NCBI GenBank assembly: GCA_003249585.1
Contig: QKIM01000528.1
Coordinates: 1 to 9,948 of the forward strand
From: Deltaproteobacteria bacterium
Lineage (GTDB): Bacteria; Myxococcota_A; Polyangia; HGW-17
Direction: 5' to 3'
Length of the DNA stretch: 9,948 nt
This document shows, in pieces, positions 1 to 5,989 of the stretch. The notes below the pieces were generated by a model, which was not told the DNA's origin, did not search any database, and worked only from the letters and a program-made list of their open reading frames with translations. The position numbers were made by a program, and so were the translations under genes. Every line of letters begins with the position of its first letter. The first letter of the stretch is position 1.

Positions 1-165
1 GAGGCCATCGCCCGGACCGTGGAAGCCGTCGCCGACAAGGGAGCTCAGTACGCTGCCATCGCGGGTCTGAGCCGGGAGATCATCGAACAGATCGCCTGGG
101 AGGTCGTCCCCCAGTTAGCTGAAGTCATCATCAAAGAGATCATGAAAAAAGAGAAAAGATTCTAA
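1..165 (+). CDS. C-terminal fragment of a response-regulator-like protein (5' end outside window)
   Basis: This open frame runs in from the left edge and ends at TAA (163-165), giving the last 54 residues of a larger protein. The tail is a predicted amphipathic helix with Ser-Arg-Glu-Ile-Ile-Glu, then Trp-Glu-Val-Val-Pro and Leu-Ala-Glu-Val-Ile-Ile-Lys-Glu, finishing in a Lys-rich end. I know this pattern from the C-termini of deltaproteobacterial and myxobacterial response-regulator or zinc-ribbon adaptor proteins, where it may be repeated; the receiver or ribbon domain would lie outside the window. The function of the helix is not established to my knowledge. The next gene starts 48 bases downstream on the same strand with no visible terminator, so co-transcription is plausible. 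The assignment rests on the tail motif alone. Confidence 0.72.
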   Translation, partial: EAIARTVEAVADKGAQYAAIAGLSREIIEQIAWEVVPQLAEVIIKEIMKKEKRF

Positions 166-200
166 ACTTGGTCAAGAAAAACCGTAGCCAAAAGATACAC

Positions 201-208
201 AAGGAGGG
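201..208 (+). promoter_or_regulatory. Strong Shine-Dalgarno site for the inositol-monophosphatase-family gene
   Basis: An AAGGAGGG box ends 5 bases before ATG 214. This near-perfect match to the anti-Shine-Dalgarno sequence supports ATG 214 over the in-frame ATG two codons later (220). The 48-base gap upstream shows no convincing promoter or terminator. Confidence 0.75.
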
Positions 209-213
209 TCGTT

Positions 214-1008
214 ATGCCCATGGCGCCTGCCACCGATGATTGGAATCAAATCCTGCATTTTGCCGAAGAGATCGTCCGCGAGGGCGGCAAGATCGCGCTG
301 AGCCACTATGGCAAGGCCGATCCCACGCTCAAGTTCGATATGTCCCTGGTGACCCAGGCAGACCTGGATGTGCAGGCACATCTCCAGTCCAAGATAGGGG
401 AGATGTTCCCCGACCACGCCTTCCTCGGTGAGGAGGGCGGCTCGAGAGCCATCGAGCATCAGGGGCACCTGTGGGTGGTGGACCCCGTGGACGGGACCGC
501 CGCCTTCTCCTCGGAGCTGCCCATCTGGGGCGTCTCGGTCTCCCACTTCTACGAGGGACAGCTCAAGTTTGGCGTCTTCTATATGCCCGCCACCGACGAG
601 ATGTACACCGGGATGGGGAAGAAGGCCTTCCACAATGGCAAGCGCATCAATGCCCGAGTCGACGATCAGGTCGACAACGAGAGCGTGCTGCTCACCTACT
701 CCAGATTCCATCAGGACTTCACCTCGGACTTCCCGGGCAAGATCCGTTCCCTGGGATCTTCCGTGGCCCACATCGCCTATGTGGCCCGTGGAGCGGCCTG
801 GGGCGCCCTGCTGGGGCGGGTTCACATCTGGGACATCGCGCCGGGGCTCGCCGTGCTTGAGGCCGCGGGAGGGGAGATCCGTGATCTCGAGGGCAACCGC
901 TTCGATCCCATGAAGTATATCGACGGCCGGACCGTGGACACCATCTACCTTGCCGCCGCCAAGGGACAGCACGATCAGATCGTTCGCTATCTCCACCACG
1001 TCAAGTAG
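214..1008 (+). CDS. Inositol monophosphatase (IMPase) family phosphatase
   Basis: This 264-residue protein has the normal length for the Mg2+-dependent, Li+-sensitive IMPase family. The metal-binding signatures are complete: Gly-Glu-Glu at 72-74, motif A Asp-Pro-Val-Asp-Gly-Thr at 90-95 (metal ligands Asp90 and Asp93), and motif B Trp-Asp-Ile-Ala-Pro at 206-210 (Asp207), followed by Ala-Gly-Gly-Glu-Ile. It should therefore be a soluble cytoplasmic phosphomonoesterase. The substrate cannot be fixed from sequence. Inositol-1-phosphate, histidinol phosphate and adenosine 3',5'-bisphosphate phosphatases all share these motifs. The position after motif A reads Ala-Ala-Phe rather than the more usual Asn-Phe. 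ATG 214 is chosen because of the strong ribosome site just upstream. The gene follows the response-regulator fragment on the same strand and converges on the CapA-like gene, whose stop lies 6 bases beyond its own. Confidence 0.93.
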   Translation: MPMAPATDDWNQILHFAEEIVREGGKIALSHYGKADPTLKFDMSLVTQADLDVQAHLQSKIGEMFPDHAFLGEEGGSRAIEHQGHLWVVDPVDGTAAFSSELPIWGVSVSHFYEGQLKFGVFYMPATDEMYTGMGKKAFHNGKRINARVDDQVDNESVLLTYSRFHQDFTSDFPGKIRSLGSSVAHIAYVARGAAWGALLGRVHIWDIAPGLAVLEAAGGEIRDLEGNRFDPMKYIDGRTVDTIYLAAAKGQHDQIVRYLHHVK

Positions 1009-1014
1009 CCACCG
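1009..1014. other. Convergent junction of two transcription units, no visible terminator
   Basis: Only 6 bases separate the TAG stop of the plus-strand phosphatase gene from the TGA stop of the minus-strand CapA-like gene. I see no GC-rich hairpin followed by a T-run on either strand here. Each transcript probably ends inside the opposing gene or by Rho. Confidence 0.6.
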
Positions 1015-2103
1015 TCAGGGGGTTATCACCGCACGATCACCCATGAGCAGGGGGCTCAGCCGGAAGATCGTCGAGATCTTCTTCAACCGCTGGACGTTTC
1101 GCTTCAGGGCCGCTTTGTCGGTGATCAGCGAGGGGCGATACCCCTTTTTGTCCATGCGTCCCGTGAGGAAGAAGACCTCCATCTTCACAAAGGTGGTCCC
1201 GCGATAGTGGAGCACGACCGCCAGATTGTCCCGGTAGAGAGGGTTGGCGAAGCCCGAGATGAGGTTTCCCAGAGAGTACAGGATGGGCTTGCCCCGATAG
1301 ATCTCGATGGACTGGGGTCTGTGGGGGTGGTGGCCGATGATGGCGTCGGCTCCGGCCGCCAGAAGCCTGCGCGCCCGGCGGATCTGATAGCGTCGGGGAA
1401 TGTCCGTGTGTTCCACACCCCAGTGCAGCGAGACGAAGACCAGATTGTTTTTCTTTTTGTATTTTTTTATGTCGTGGAGGATCTGGGGCTCATAGAGCCG
1501 TGCTGTTCCCGGTCGTTTTTTCGCGGCGAAGAAGGCCTTGGGGGGACGCTCGTTGTACGCCAGAAAGACCGCCCTGGTGCCCTTGAGGTCGATGATGGCG
1601 GGTGTCCGTGCCGTGGCGGCGTTGAGCCCCGCGCCCGTACCGGGGATGTGATGCTTTTTGAGCCAGGCCAGGGTATCCCTGAGTCCTCCAGGGCCGAAAT
1701 CGAGCATGTGGTTGTTGGCCAGGGAGAGGACATCGGGCTTCAGGTGCAAAAGGCTCTGGGCCTGTGAGGGGGTCGCCCGGAAGGTGTACTTCTTCTTCTT
1801 CCAGCGGTTCCGGCGGTCGGTGATGCTCACCTCCAGATTGGCGAAGCGGCGATCGTATCTGGAGAAGGCCGAGGAGACGAGGGCGAAGGGATAGGAAGCG
1901 CCCTGGGTGTCCACCTTCCGGGCGGCTTCACCCTGCAGCATGATGTCCCCCAGCAACAGGAGGGTGGCGGTCGGATCCGATCGAACCGGGCGGGCCGTTC
2001 CCCGTGCGTCGGTGATGGCGGCCCCGAGGCGCGCTTCCCCGTGCCTCGTCGGGGCGCATCCCGTCAGGAGAAGGAGGAGCAGGATGCTAGTACGAGCGGT
2101 CAT
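1015..2103 (-). CDS. CapA-family (PGA_cap) metallophosphatase-fold lipoprotein
   Basis: This 362-residue protein begins with a short lipoprotein signal peptide: a Leu-rich core and the lipobox Leu-Thr-Gly-Cys with Cys16. After cleavage it would be lipid-anchored in the envelope. The rest matches the CapA/PgsA family (PF09587, calcineurin-like metallophosphatase fold). Its motifs are Gly-Asp at 52-53, Asn-Leu-Glu at 89-91, Asn-Asn-His at 130-132, His-Trp-Gly at 227-229, Gly-His-His-Pro-His at 257-261 and Leu-Gly-Asn at 278-280. Characterised members act in poly-gamma-glutamate capsule synthesis, but many homologues sit outside capsule operons. No capB/capC homologue is present here, so a capsule role is not supported. 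Two Lys clusters (102-105 and 213-218) are A-rich in an otherwise G+C-rich gene. The ATG lies inside the end of the prenyl synthase gene (17-base overlap) with no good Shine-Dalgarno site, suggesting coupled translation. It is the last gene of the minus-strand block. Confidence 0.9.
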   Translation of the reverse strand: MTARTSILLLLLLTGCAPTRHGEARLGAAITDARGTARPVRSDPTATLLLLGDIMLQGEAARKVDTQGASYPFALVSSAFSRYDRRFANLEVSITDRRNRWKKKKYTFRATPSQAQSLLHLKPDVLSLANNHMLDFGPGGLRDTLAWLKKHHIPGTGAGLNAATARTPAIIDLKGTRAVFLAYNERPPKAFFAAKKRPGTARLYEPQILHDIKKYKKKNNLVFVSLHWGVEHTDIPRRYQIRRARRLLAAGADAIIGHHPHRPQSIEIYRGKPILYSLGNLISGFANPLYRDNLAVVLHYRGTTFVKMEVFFLTGRMDKKGYRPSLITDKAALKRNVQRLKKISTIFRLSPLLMGDRAVITP

Positions 2104-3007
2104 GGATGAAGTTGATGAGCCCCAGGAAGAAGCGCGGATCTATGTCGAGCTTCGGGAGGATCGACAGGGCGGCGTCCCTGGTCTTCGAGGCCCGCTCACG
2201 GGCACCTTGGAGGCCCAGGAGGGTGACGAAGGTGAGCTTCTCCTGGGCAGCGTCCTTGCCCGGGGTTTTTCCAAGACGCCCGGCCTCGCCGGTGACGTCC
2301 AGAATATCGTCGGTGATCTGAAACAGCTGCCCCAGATACCTCCCCAGATCGTCGAGGTGGCCAAGGGTCGTGGCCCCACTGTGGGCGATGGCGCCCGCCA
2401 TGGAGAGGGCCGCGGTGAGCAGGGCTCCGGTCTTGTTGTCCACGAGGGTCCCGAGGTACTCTACGGTCCGGGGTTTGTCCGTGGCGGGGATGGTGTCCAT
2501 GACCTGCCCCTCGACCATGCGCAGGGCTGCGTGGGAGAGCAGCGCCGTGAGTGTGGTTGCCAGCTCGGGGTGTCTTCCGTAGCGTTGGGCGAGCACCAGC
2601 GACGAGGTCGTGAGGAGCGCGTCTCCGGCCATGATGGCCATGGCCTCGCCCGCGACCCTGTGTAGCGTGGGGCGTCCGCGGCGGAGATCGTCGTCGTCCA
2701 TGGCGGGGAGGTCGTCGTGGATGAGCGAGTAGGTGTGGACCATCTCCAGGGCGCAGGCCGCGTGCAGGGGGTTGGGGTCCACGTGGTCCATGTCGCTGGC
2801 CGTGGGGCAGGTGCAGCAGGTGAGGCGTTTGGTCAGGGAGGAGTACATGGTCAGGAGGAGAACGGGGCGGATCCGCTTGCCACCTGCCATGAGGGAATAC
2901 CCCGCCGCCCTGCGGAGCGCTTCTCCCACGGGGAGCTCGTCGAGGATGGTCGCGAGACGCTCTTCGACGTATGTCTGATAGAACACATAGCTGTCTGGCA
3001 GTGCCAT
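2087..3007 (-). CDS. ispA: Polyprenyl (farnesyl/geranylgeranyl-type) diphosphate synthase
   Basis: This 306-residue trans-prenyltransferase condenses isopentenyl diphosphate with allylic diphosphates in the cytoplasm. Signatures are Gly-Gly-Lys-Arg-Ile-Arg-Pro (42-48), the first Asp-rich motif Asp-Asp-Leu-Pro-Ala-Met-Asp (98-104), Gly-Arg-Pro-Thr (111-114), Lys-Thr-Gly (192-194) and the second Asp-rich motif Asp-Asp-Ile-Leu-Asp (233-237). The two extra residues between the aspartates of the first motif are typical of bacterial type II FPP/GGPP synthases. Tyr93, five residues before that motif, as in E. coli IspA, favours a short product, but C15 versus C20 cannot be decided. Residues 59-80 form an apparent insertion with a Cys-Cys-Thr-Cys cluster, absent from IspA as I recall it. 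ATG 3007 is chosen because homology begins there and it overlaps the tgt stop by one base (TGATG). The frame stays open upstream, but only in the shadow of tgt. Confidence 0.93.
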   Translation of the reverse strand: MALPDSYVFYQTYVEERLATILDELPVGEALRRAAGYSLMAGGKRIRPVLLLTMYSSLTKRLTCCTCPTASDMDHVDPNPLHAACALEMVHTYSLIHDDLPAMDDDDLRRGRPTLHRVAGEAMAIMAGDALLTTSSLVLAQRYGRHPELATTLTALLSHAALRMVEGQVMDTIPATDKPRTVEYLGTLVDNKTGALLTAALSMAGAIAHSGATTLGHLDDLGRYLGQLFQITDDILDVTGEAGRLGKTPGKDAAQEKLTFVTLLGLQGARERASKTRDAALSILPKLDIDPRFFLGLINFIHDRSY

Positions 3008-4134
3008 CAGTTGGTCGCCCTGTCTCCGGACCGATACCGGGAGATGTACGCCGAAGCGAAGGAGTCGTAGGTACCTGCGGCGATGGCCGCCCGTGCCCGC
3101 GACACGAGATCGAGATAATAGTGCAGGTTGTGGATGGTTGCCAGCCTGTAATACAGGAGCTCCCGGGTTTTCAGGAGGTGGTGCAGATAGGCGCGCGTGA
3201 ATCCGCGACGGCAGGTGCCGCAGGTGCATCCTTCCATTATGGGACGCTCCGAGTCACGGTGACGGGCGTTGGTCATGACCACCACCCCGTCATCGGTGAA
3301 GAGCTGGCCGTTGCGGGCGTTCCGCGTGGGCATCACGCAGTCGAACATGTCCACCCCCGAGCCGATGCCCGTGACAATGTCCAGCGGAGTCCCCACCCCC
3401 ATGAGATAGCGTGGTTTGGCCTCGGGCATACGGTGTGCCAGGGCCTCGAGGATGCGGTACATCTCGGGTATGGGTTCTCCGACGCTGAGCCCGCCGATGG
3501 CGTATCCGTCGAAGTCCAGGGCACGCAGCTCCTCGAGGTGCTCGAGGCGGAGATCCTCATAGACGCCGCCCTGGATGATGCCGAAGCGGGCCTGGTGGGG
3601 CTTCATCTCGAAGGCTCTGCAGCGGGTCGCCCAGCGTGTGGTCCTGGCCATGGCGCGCTGCACGGTCTCACGGTCGCTGTCCCCGGGAGGGCACTGGTCG
3701 AAGACCATGGCGATGTCGATCCCCAGCGCACGCTGGATGCCCATGACCACCTCCGGGTTGAAGAACCGTTTTGAGCCGTTGACGGGAGACTGGAAATGGA
3801 CGCCCTCATCGGAGATCTTCGCGAGCTTCGCCAGGGAGAAGACCTGGAACCCGCCGGAGTCCGTCAGGATCGGACCATCCCAGTTCATGAAACGGTGCAG
3901 CCCGCCCATGCCCTCGATGAGGGTCTCTCCTGGGCGCTCGTGGAGGTGGAAGGTGTTGGCCAGGAGGATCTGCGTCCCCAGGGACCTCAGGTCGTCCGGG
4001 TCCACGCTCTTGACGCTCCCGTAGGTGCCTACGGGCATGAAGATGGGAGTCCGGATGGTCCCGTGAGCGGTGATGAGGGTGCCGGCGCGGGCCTTCCCGG
4101 ACTGATGTTCGACGGTAAAGGTGATGGGAGTCAT
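3007..4134 (-). CDS. tgt: tRNA-guanine(34) transglycosylase
   Basis: This 375-residue bacterial-type Tgt exchanges guanine-34 in the wobble position of GUN-anticodon tRNAs (Asp, Asn, His, Tyr) for the queuosine precursor preQ1. The substrate-binding segment Thr-Asp-Ser-Gly-Gly-Phe-Gln (91-97, with the base-recognition Asp92), the Gly-Gly-Leu-Ser-Val-Gly-Glu loop (214-220) and the nucleophile region Met-Phe-Asp-Cys-Val-Met-Pro-Thr-Arg (263-271, nucleophile Asp265) are all present. Zinc ligands are Cys303, Cys305 and Cys308 of a Cys-Thr-Cys-Gly-Thr-Cys motif, plus His335. The Cys308-His335 spacing looks one residue longer than I recall for E. coli Tgt. ATG 4134 is chosen because the homology starts there and it overlaps the queA stop as ATGA. 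No clear ribosome site precedes it, so coupling to queA is likely. The classical yajC-secDF genes that often follow are absent; the prenyl synthase follows instead. Confidence 0.97.
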   Translation of the reverse strand: MTPITFTVEHQSGKARAGTLITAHGTIRTPIFMPVGTYGSVKSVDPDDLRSLGTQILLANTFHLHERPGETLIEGMGGLHRFMNWDGPILTDSGGFQVFSLAKLAKISDEGVHFQSPVNGSKRFFNPEVVMGIQRALGIDIAMVFDQCPPGDSDRETVQRAMARTTRWATRCRAFEMKPHQARFGIIQGGVYEDLRLEHLEELRALDFDGYAIGGLSVGEPIPEMYRILEALAHRMPEAKPRYLMGVGTPLDIVTGIGSGVDMFDCVMPTRNARNGQLFTDDGVVVMTNARHRDSERPIMEGCTCGTCRRGFTRAYLHHLLKTRELLYYRLATIHNLHYYLDLVSRARAAIAAGTYDSFASAYISRYRSGDRATN

Positions 4135-5153
4135 CGTATGAACATGGCGTCGCCGTAACTGAAGAAACGGTAACGCTGTGCCACGGCTTCGGCGTAGGCG
4201 GCCATGATGGAATCGCGATCGCGCAGGGCGCTGACCAGCATGAGCAGCGTGGAGCGTGGCAGGTGGAAGTTGGTGATGAGGGCATCGACGATCTGAAAAC
4301 GATAGCCCGGAGTGATGAAGATGGCGGTGTCTCCCTCCCCCGCGGTGACACGGCGGGGTCCCGTGGCGGCCCCCTCCAGGGCTCTCAGGGTGGTGGTGCC
4401 CACGGCGATGACGGGGGCCTCGGGCGGGAGGGCCGCGATGGCCTCGGTGAGGGTCTCGGGGATGTGAAACCACTCCTCGTGCATGATGTGGTCGTCGGTG
4501 TCCTCCACCTTCACGGGAGCGAAGGTGCCGATCCCCACATGGAGGGTGAGGTGGGCGGTCCGGACGCCGCGCCGGTCGAGGGCCTCCAGGATGTCGGGGG
4601 TGAAATGCAGCCCCGCCGTGGGCGCGGCGACGGCGCCGGGAGACTTCGCATAGACCGTCTGATACCGCTCCCGGTCCTCTGCGGTGTCGGGCCGCTCAAT
4701 GTACGGCGGGAGCGGAATGTGGCCAAAACGTTCCAGGAACTCCCAGGGTTCGCCGTTCACGGGGAGCTTCAGGGAGATCTCGCGTCCTTCTCCGCGGGAG
4801 GTGACCAAAATGGGCTCGGTGTCCGCGCCCTCGATGAAGAGCAGGTCCCCCTCCTTTGGGCGTCTGGAGGCTTTGAAGATGGCCTGCCATCGGCTCCCCG
4901 AGCCGCGCGTGAGGAGCAGCTCCACCTTTCCGCCTGTGGTCTTGCTCGTGAACAGACGGGCGGGGATGACCTTCGTGTCGTTGAAGACCAGAAGGGCCCC
5001 CTCGGGGATGTACTCGACGATGCGGGCGAAGGTTTCATGACGGATCAGGCCGTCACGTTCCAGCACCATGAGCCGGGAGGTGTCCCTGGGCACCTTGGGG
5101 GCCTGGGCAATGAGTTCCTGGGGGAGACTGTAATCGAAGAGGTTGACGTTCAC
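4131..5153 (-). CDS. queA: S-adenosylmethionine:tRNA ribosyltransferase-isomerase
   Basis: QueA transfers and isomerises the ribosyl group of S-adenosylmethionine onto preQ1-34 in tRNA, giving epoxyqueuosine plus adenine and methionine. It acts immediately after Tgt. With the GTG start the protein is 340 residues, the normal family length. Conserved stretches include Asn-Asp-Thr-Lys-Val-Ile-Pro-Ala-Arg (58-66), Gly-His-Ile-Pro-Leu-Pro-Pro-Tyr (144-151), Arg-Tyr-Gln-Thr-Val-Tyr-Ala (163-169), Ala-Pro-Thr-Ala-Gly-Leu-His-Phe (177-184), His-Val-Gly-Ile-Gly-Thr-Phe (205-211), Gly-Thr-Thr-Thr-Leu-Arg (252-257), Asn-Phe-His-Leu-Pro-Arg-Ser (295-301) and Tyr-Gly-Asp-Ala-Met (333-337). GTG 5153 is preferred over upstream in-frame ATGs because family homology begins exactly there (Asn-Val-Asn-Leu-Phe-Asp-Tyr) and an AAGGA lies 5 bases before it. 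The upstream lipoprotein gene ends 14 bases away, and tgt overlaps the stop by 4 bases. Confidence 0.97.
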   Translation of the reverse strand: MNVNLFDYSLPQELIAQAPKVPRDTSRLMVLERDGLIRHETFARIVEYIPEGALLVFNDTKVIPARLFTSKTTGGKVELLLTRGSGSRWQAIFKASRRPKEGDLLFIEGADTEPILVTSRGEGREISLKLPVNGEPWEFLERFGHIPLPPYIERPDTAEDRERYQTVYAKSPGAVAAPTAGLHFTPDILEALDRRGVRTAHLTLHVGIGTFAPVKVEDTDDHIMHEEWFHIPETLTEAIAALPPEAPVIAVGTTTLRALEGAATGPRRVTAGEGDTAIFITPGYRFQIVDALITNFHLPRSTLLMLVSALRDRDSIMAAYAEAVAQRYRFFSYGDAMFIR

Positions 5154-5158
5154 GCGGG

Positions 5159-5163
5159 TCCTT
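5159..5163 (-). promoter_or_regulatory. Shine-Dalgarno site selecting the GTG start of queA
   Basis: AAGGA on the minus strand lies 5 bases before GTG 5151-5153, in the 14-base gap after the lipoprotein stop. It supports the GTG start over longer frames that would run into the preceding gene. Confidence 0.65.
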
Positions 5164-5167
5164 GGGG

Positions 5168-5989
5168 TCAGGGGAAGGCGAGGATGGCTTTGGCGCGGCG
5201 CAGTTTGACGGTGAAGTTGCCTTGAACGAAGCCGCCGGTGGTCCTGTAGTCGCACAGGTCCTCGTCGATGATGCCGTCACCGTCGTTGTCGATCTGGTCA
5301 TCGCAGATCTCCGCGGAGTCATAGACCATGCGCCGGTTGTTGAGAGTGAAAAAATAGACCCCGGAGACCACGTCGCCGAAGTCAATGGAGAAGTCGTCGT
5401 CGATGGTGTCGCCCCGCTGGGCACTCCCGAACTGGCAGAGCACGAGGCAGGACTGCCCCTCGGAGAAGGGCTCGTGGGGGAGGCGCAGCTGGTCCATCTC
5501 GCCGTACACCGTTCCGTCGCACAGCTCCTGCTGCTGCTCGGGGGTGAGGGTGGGGCAGTACTCGGGACCCGTGGGATTGGCCTCGGGTCCGTCGAAGAAG
5601 CTCGGGCAGGTGAGGTACAGGGAGAGGCTGGCCTTGGCGTTCTGATCGATGCCCACGGGGAGGGGTTCCCAGGCGGCGAAGCGCCGGGCGGCCAGGGCGA
5701 CCCTGGTGATCTGGATGTACAGGGAGTCGGCGTCCTCGATGGTGTTGCTGCCCTTTTGGAGGCGGATGTCGAGCCGGTGCTGCGTGGGGACAGCCGCCTC
5801 GTCCTTGACGGGTTCCCCCACGAAGAAGTTGGCCTGCAGGTCGAAGTAGGCCGGGTAGAGCTCCTCGCCGTAGTTGTCGGTCTCGTTGCAGCCGATGATG
5901 AAGATCTCACCGCCCACCACGCCGTCCCCCTCGGGGGCGATGCAGCCCGCGGTTGTCAGGACGAGGAGGGTGAGGAGGATGCGTGTCAT
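5168..5989 (-). CDS. Lipoprotein of unknown function with an Asp-rich MopE/myxobacterial-type Cys motif
   Basis: This 273-residue protein starts with a Leu-rich signal peptide and lipobox Thr-Ala-Gly-Cys (Cys16), so it should be exported and lipid-anchored, probably in the outer membrane. Near the C-terminus, residues 229-246 form a Cys-bracketed Asp/Asn/Gly motif (Cys229-Asp-Asp, then Asp-Asn-Asp-Gly-Asp-Gly at 234-239, Asp-Glu at 242-243, Cys246). This resembles the MopE/thrombospondin-3-like elements common in myxobacterial and other secreted proteins, where such Asp-rich loops may bind calcium. The mature part has several more Cys residues (34, 128, 145, 157, 181, 185), consistent with disulfides outside the cytoplasm. 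No enzyme domain was recognised. ATG 5989 overlaps the DUF62 stop by 4 bases (ATGA) and has a GGAG upstream. queA follows after 14 bases. Its link to these neighbours is unexplained. Confidence 0.85.
   Translation of the reverse strand: MTRILLTLLVLTTAGCIAPEGDGVVGGEIFIIGCNETDNYGEELYPAYFDLQANFFVGEPVKDEAAVPTQHRLDIRLQKGSNTIEDADSLYIQITRVALAARRFAAWEPLPVGIDQNAKASLSLYLTCPSFFDGPEANPTGPEYCPTLTPEQQQELCDGTVYGEMDQLRLPHEPFSEGQSCLVLCQFGSAQRGDTIDDDFSIDFGDVVSGVYFFTLNNRRMVYDSAEICDDQIDNDGDGIIDEDLCDYRTTGGFVQGNFTVKLRRAKAILAFP

Noticed and set aside
172..999. Minus-strand open frame (275 codons) antisense to the IMPase gene
   Set aside because: The plus-strand frame has all IMPase motifs and a strong ribosome site; the antisense frame has neither.
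1044..1058. Small inverted repeat (TGAGC-AGGGG-GCTCA) just inside the CapA-like gene, a candidate terminator for the plus-strand unit
   Set aside because: The stem is only 5 base pairs, the loop is G-rich and no T-run follows, so it does not qualify as an intrinsic terminator.
3008..3229. N-terminal extension of the prenyl synthase to ATG 3229
   Set aside because: The 74 added residues lie out of frame within tgt and look like shadow coding. ATG 3007 matches the family start and forms a TGATG overlap.
4135..4473. N-terminal extension of Tgt to ATG 4473
   Set aside because: The extra His/Arg/Pro-rich residues are the out-of-frame reading of queA. Tgt similarity begins at ATG 4134.
5154..5255. 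Longer N-terminus for QueA from an upstream ATG at 5255
   Set aside because: The extra 34 residues are Arg/Pro-rich, overlap the end of the lipoprotein gene and lack family similarity. The GTG at 5153 has a ribosome site and starts exactly where QueA proteins begin.
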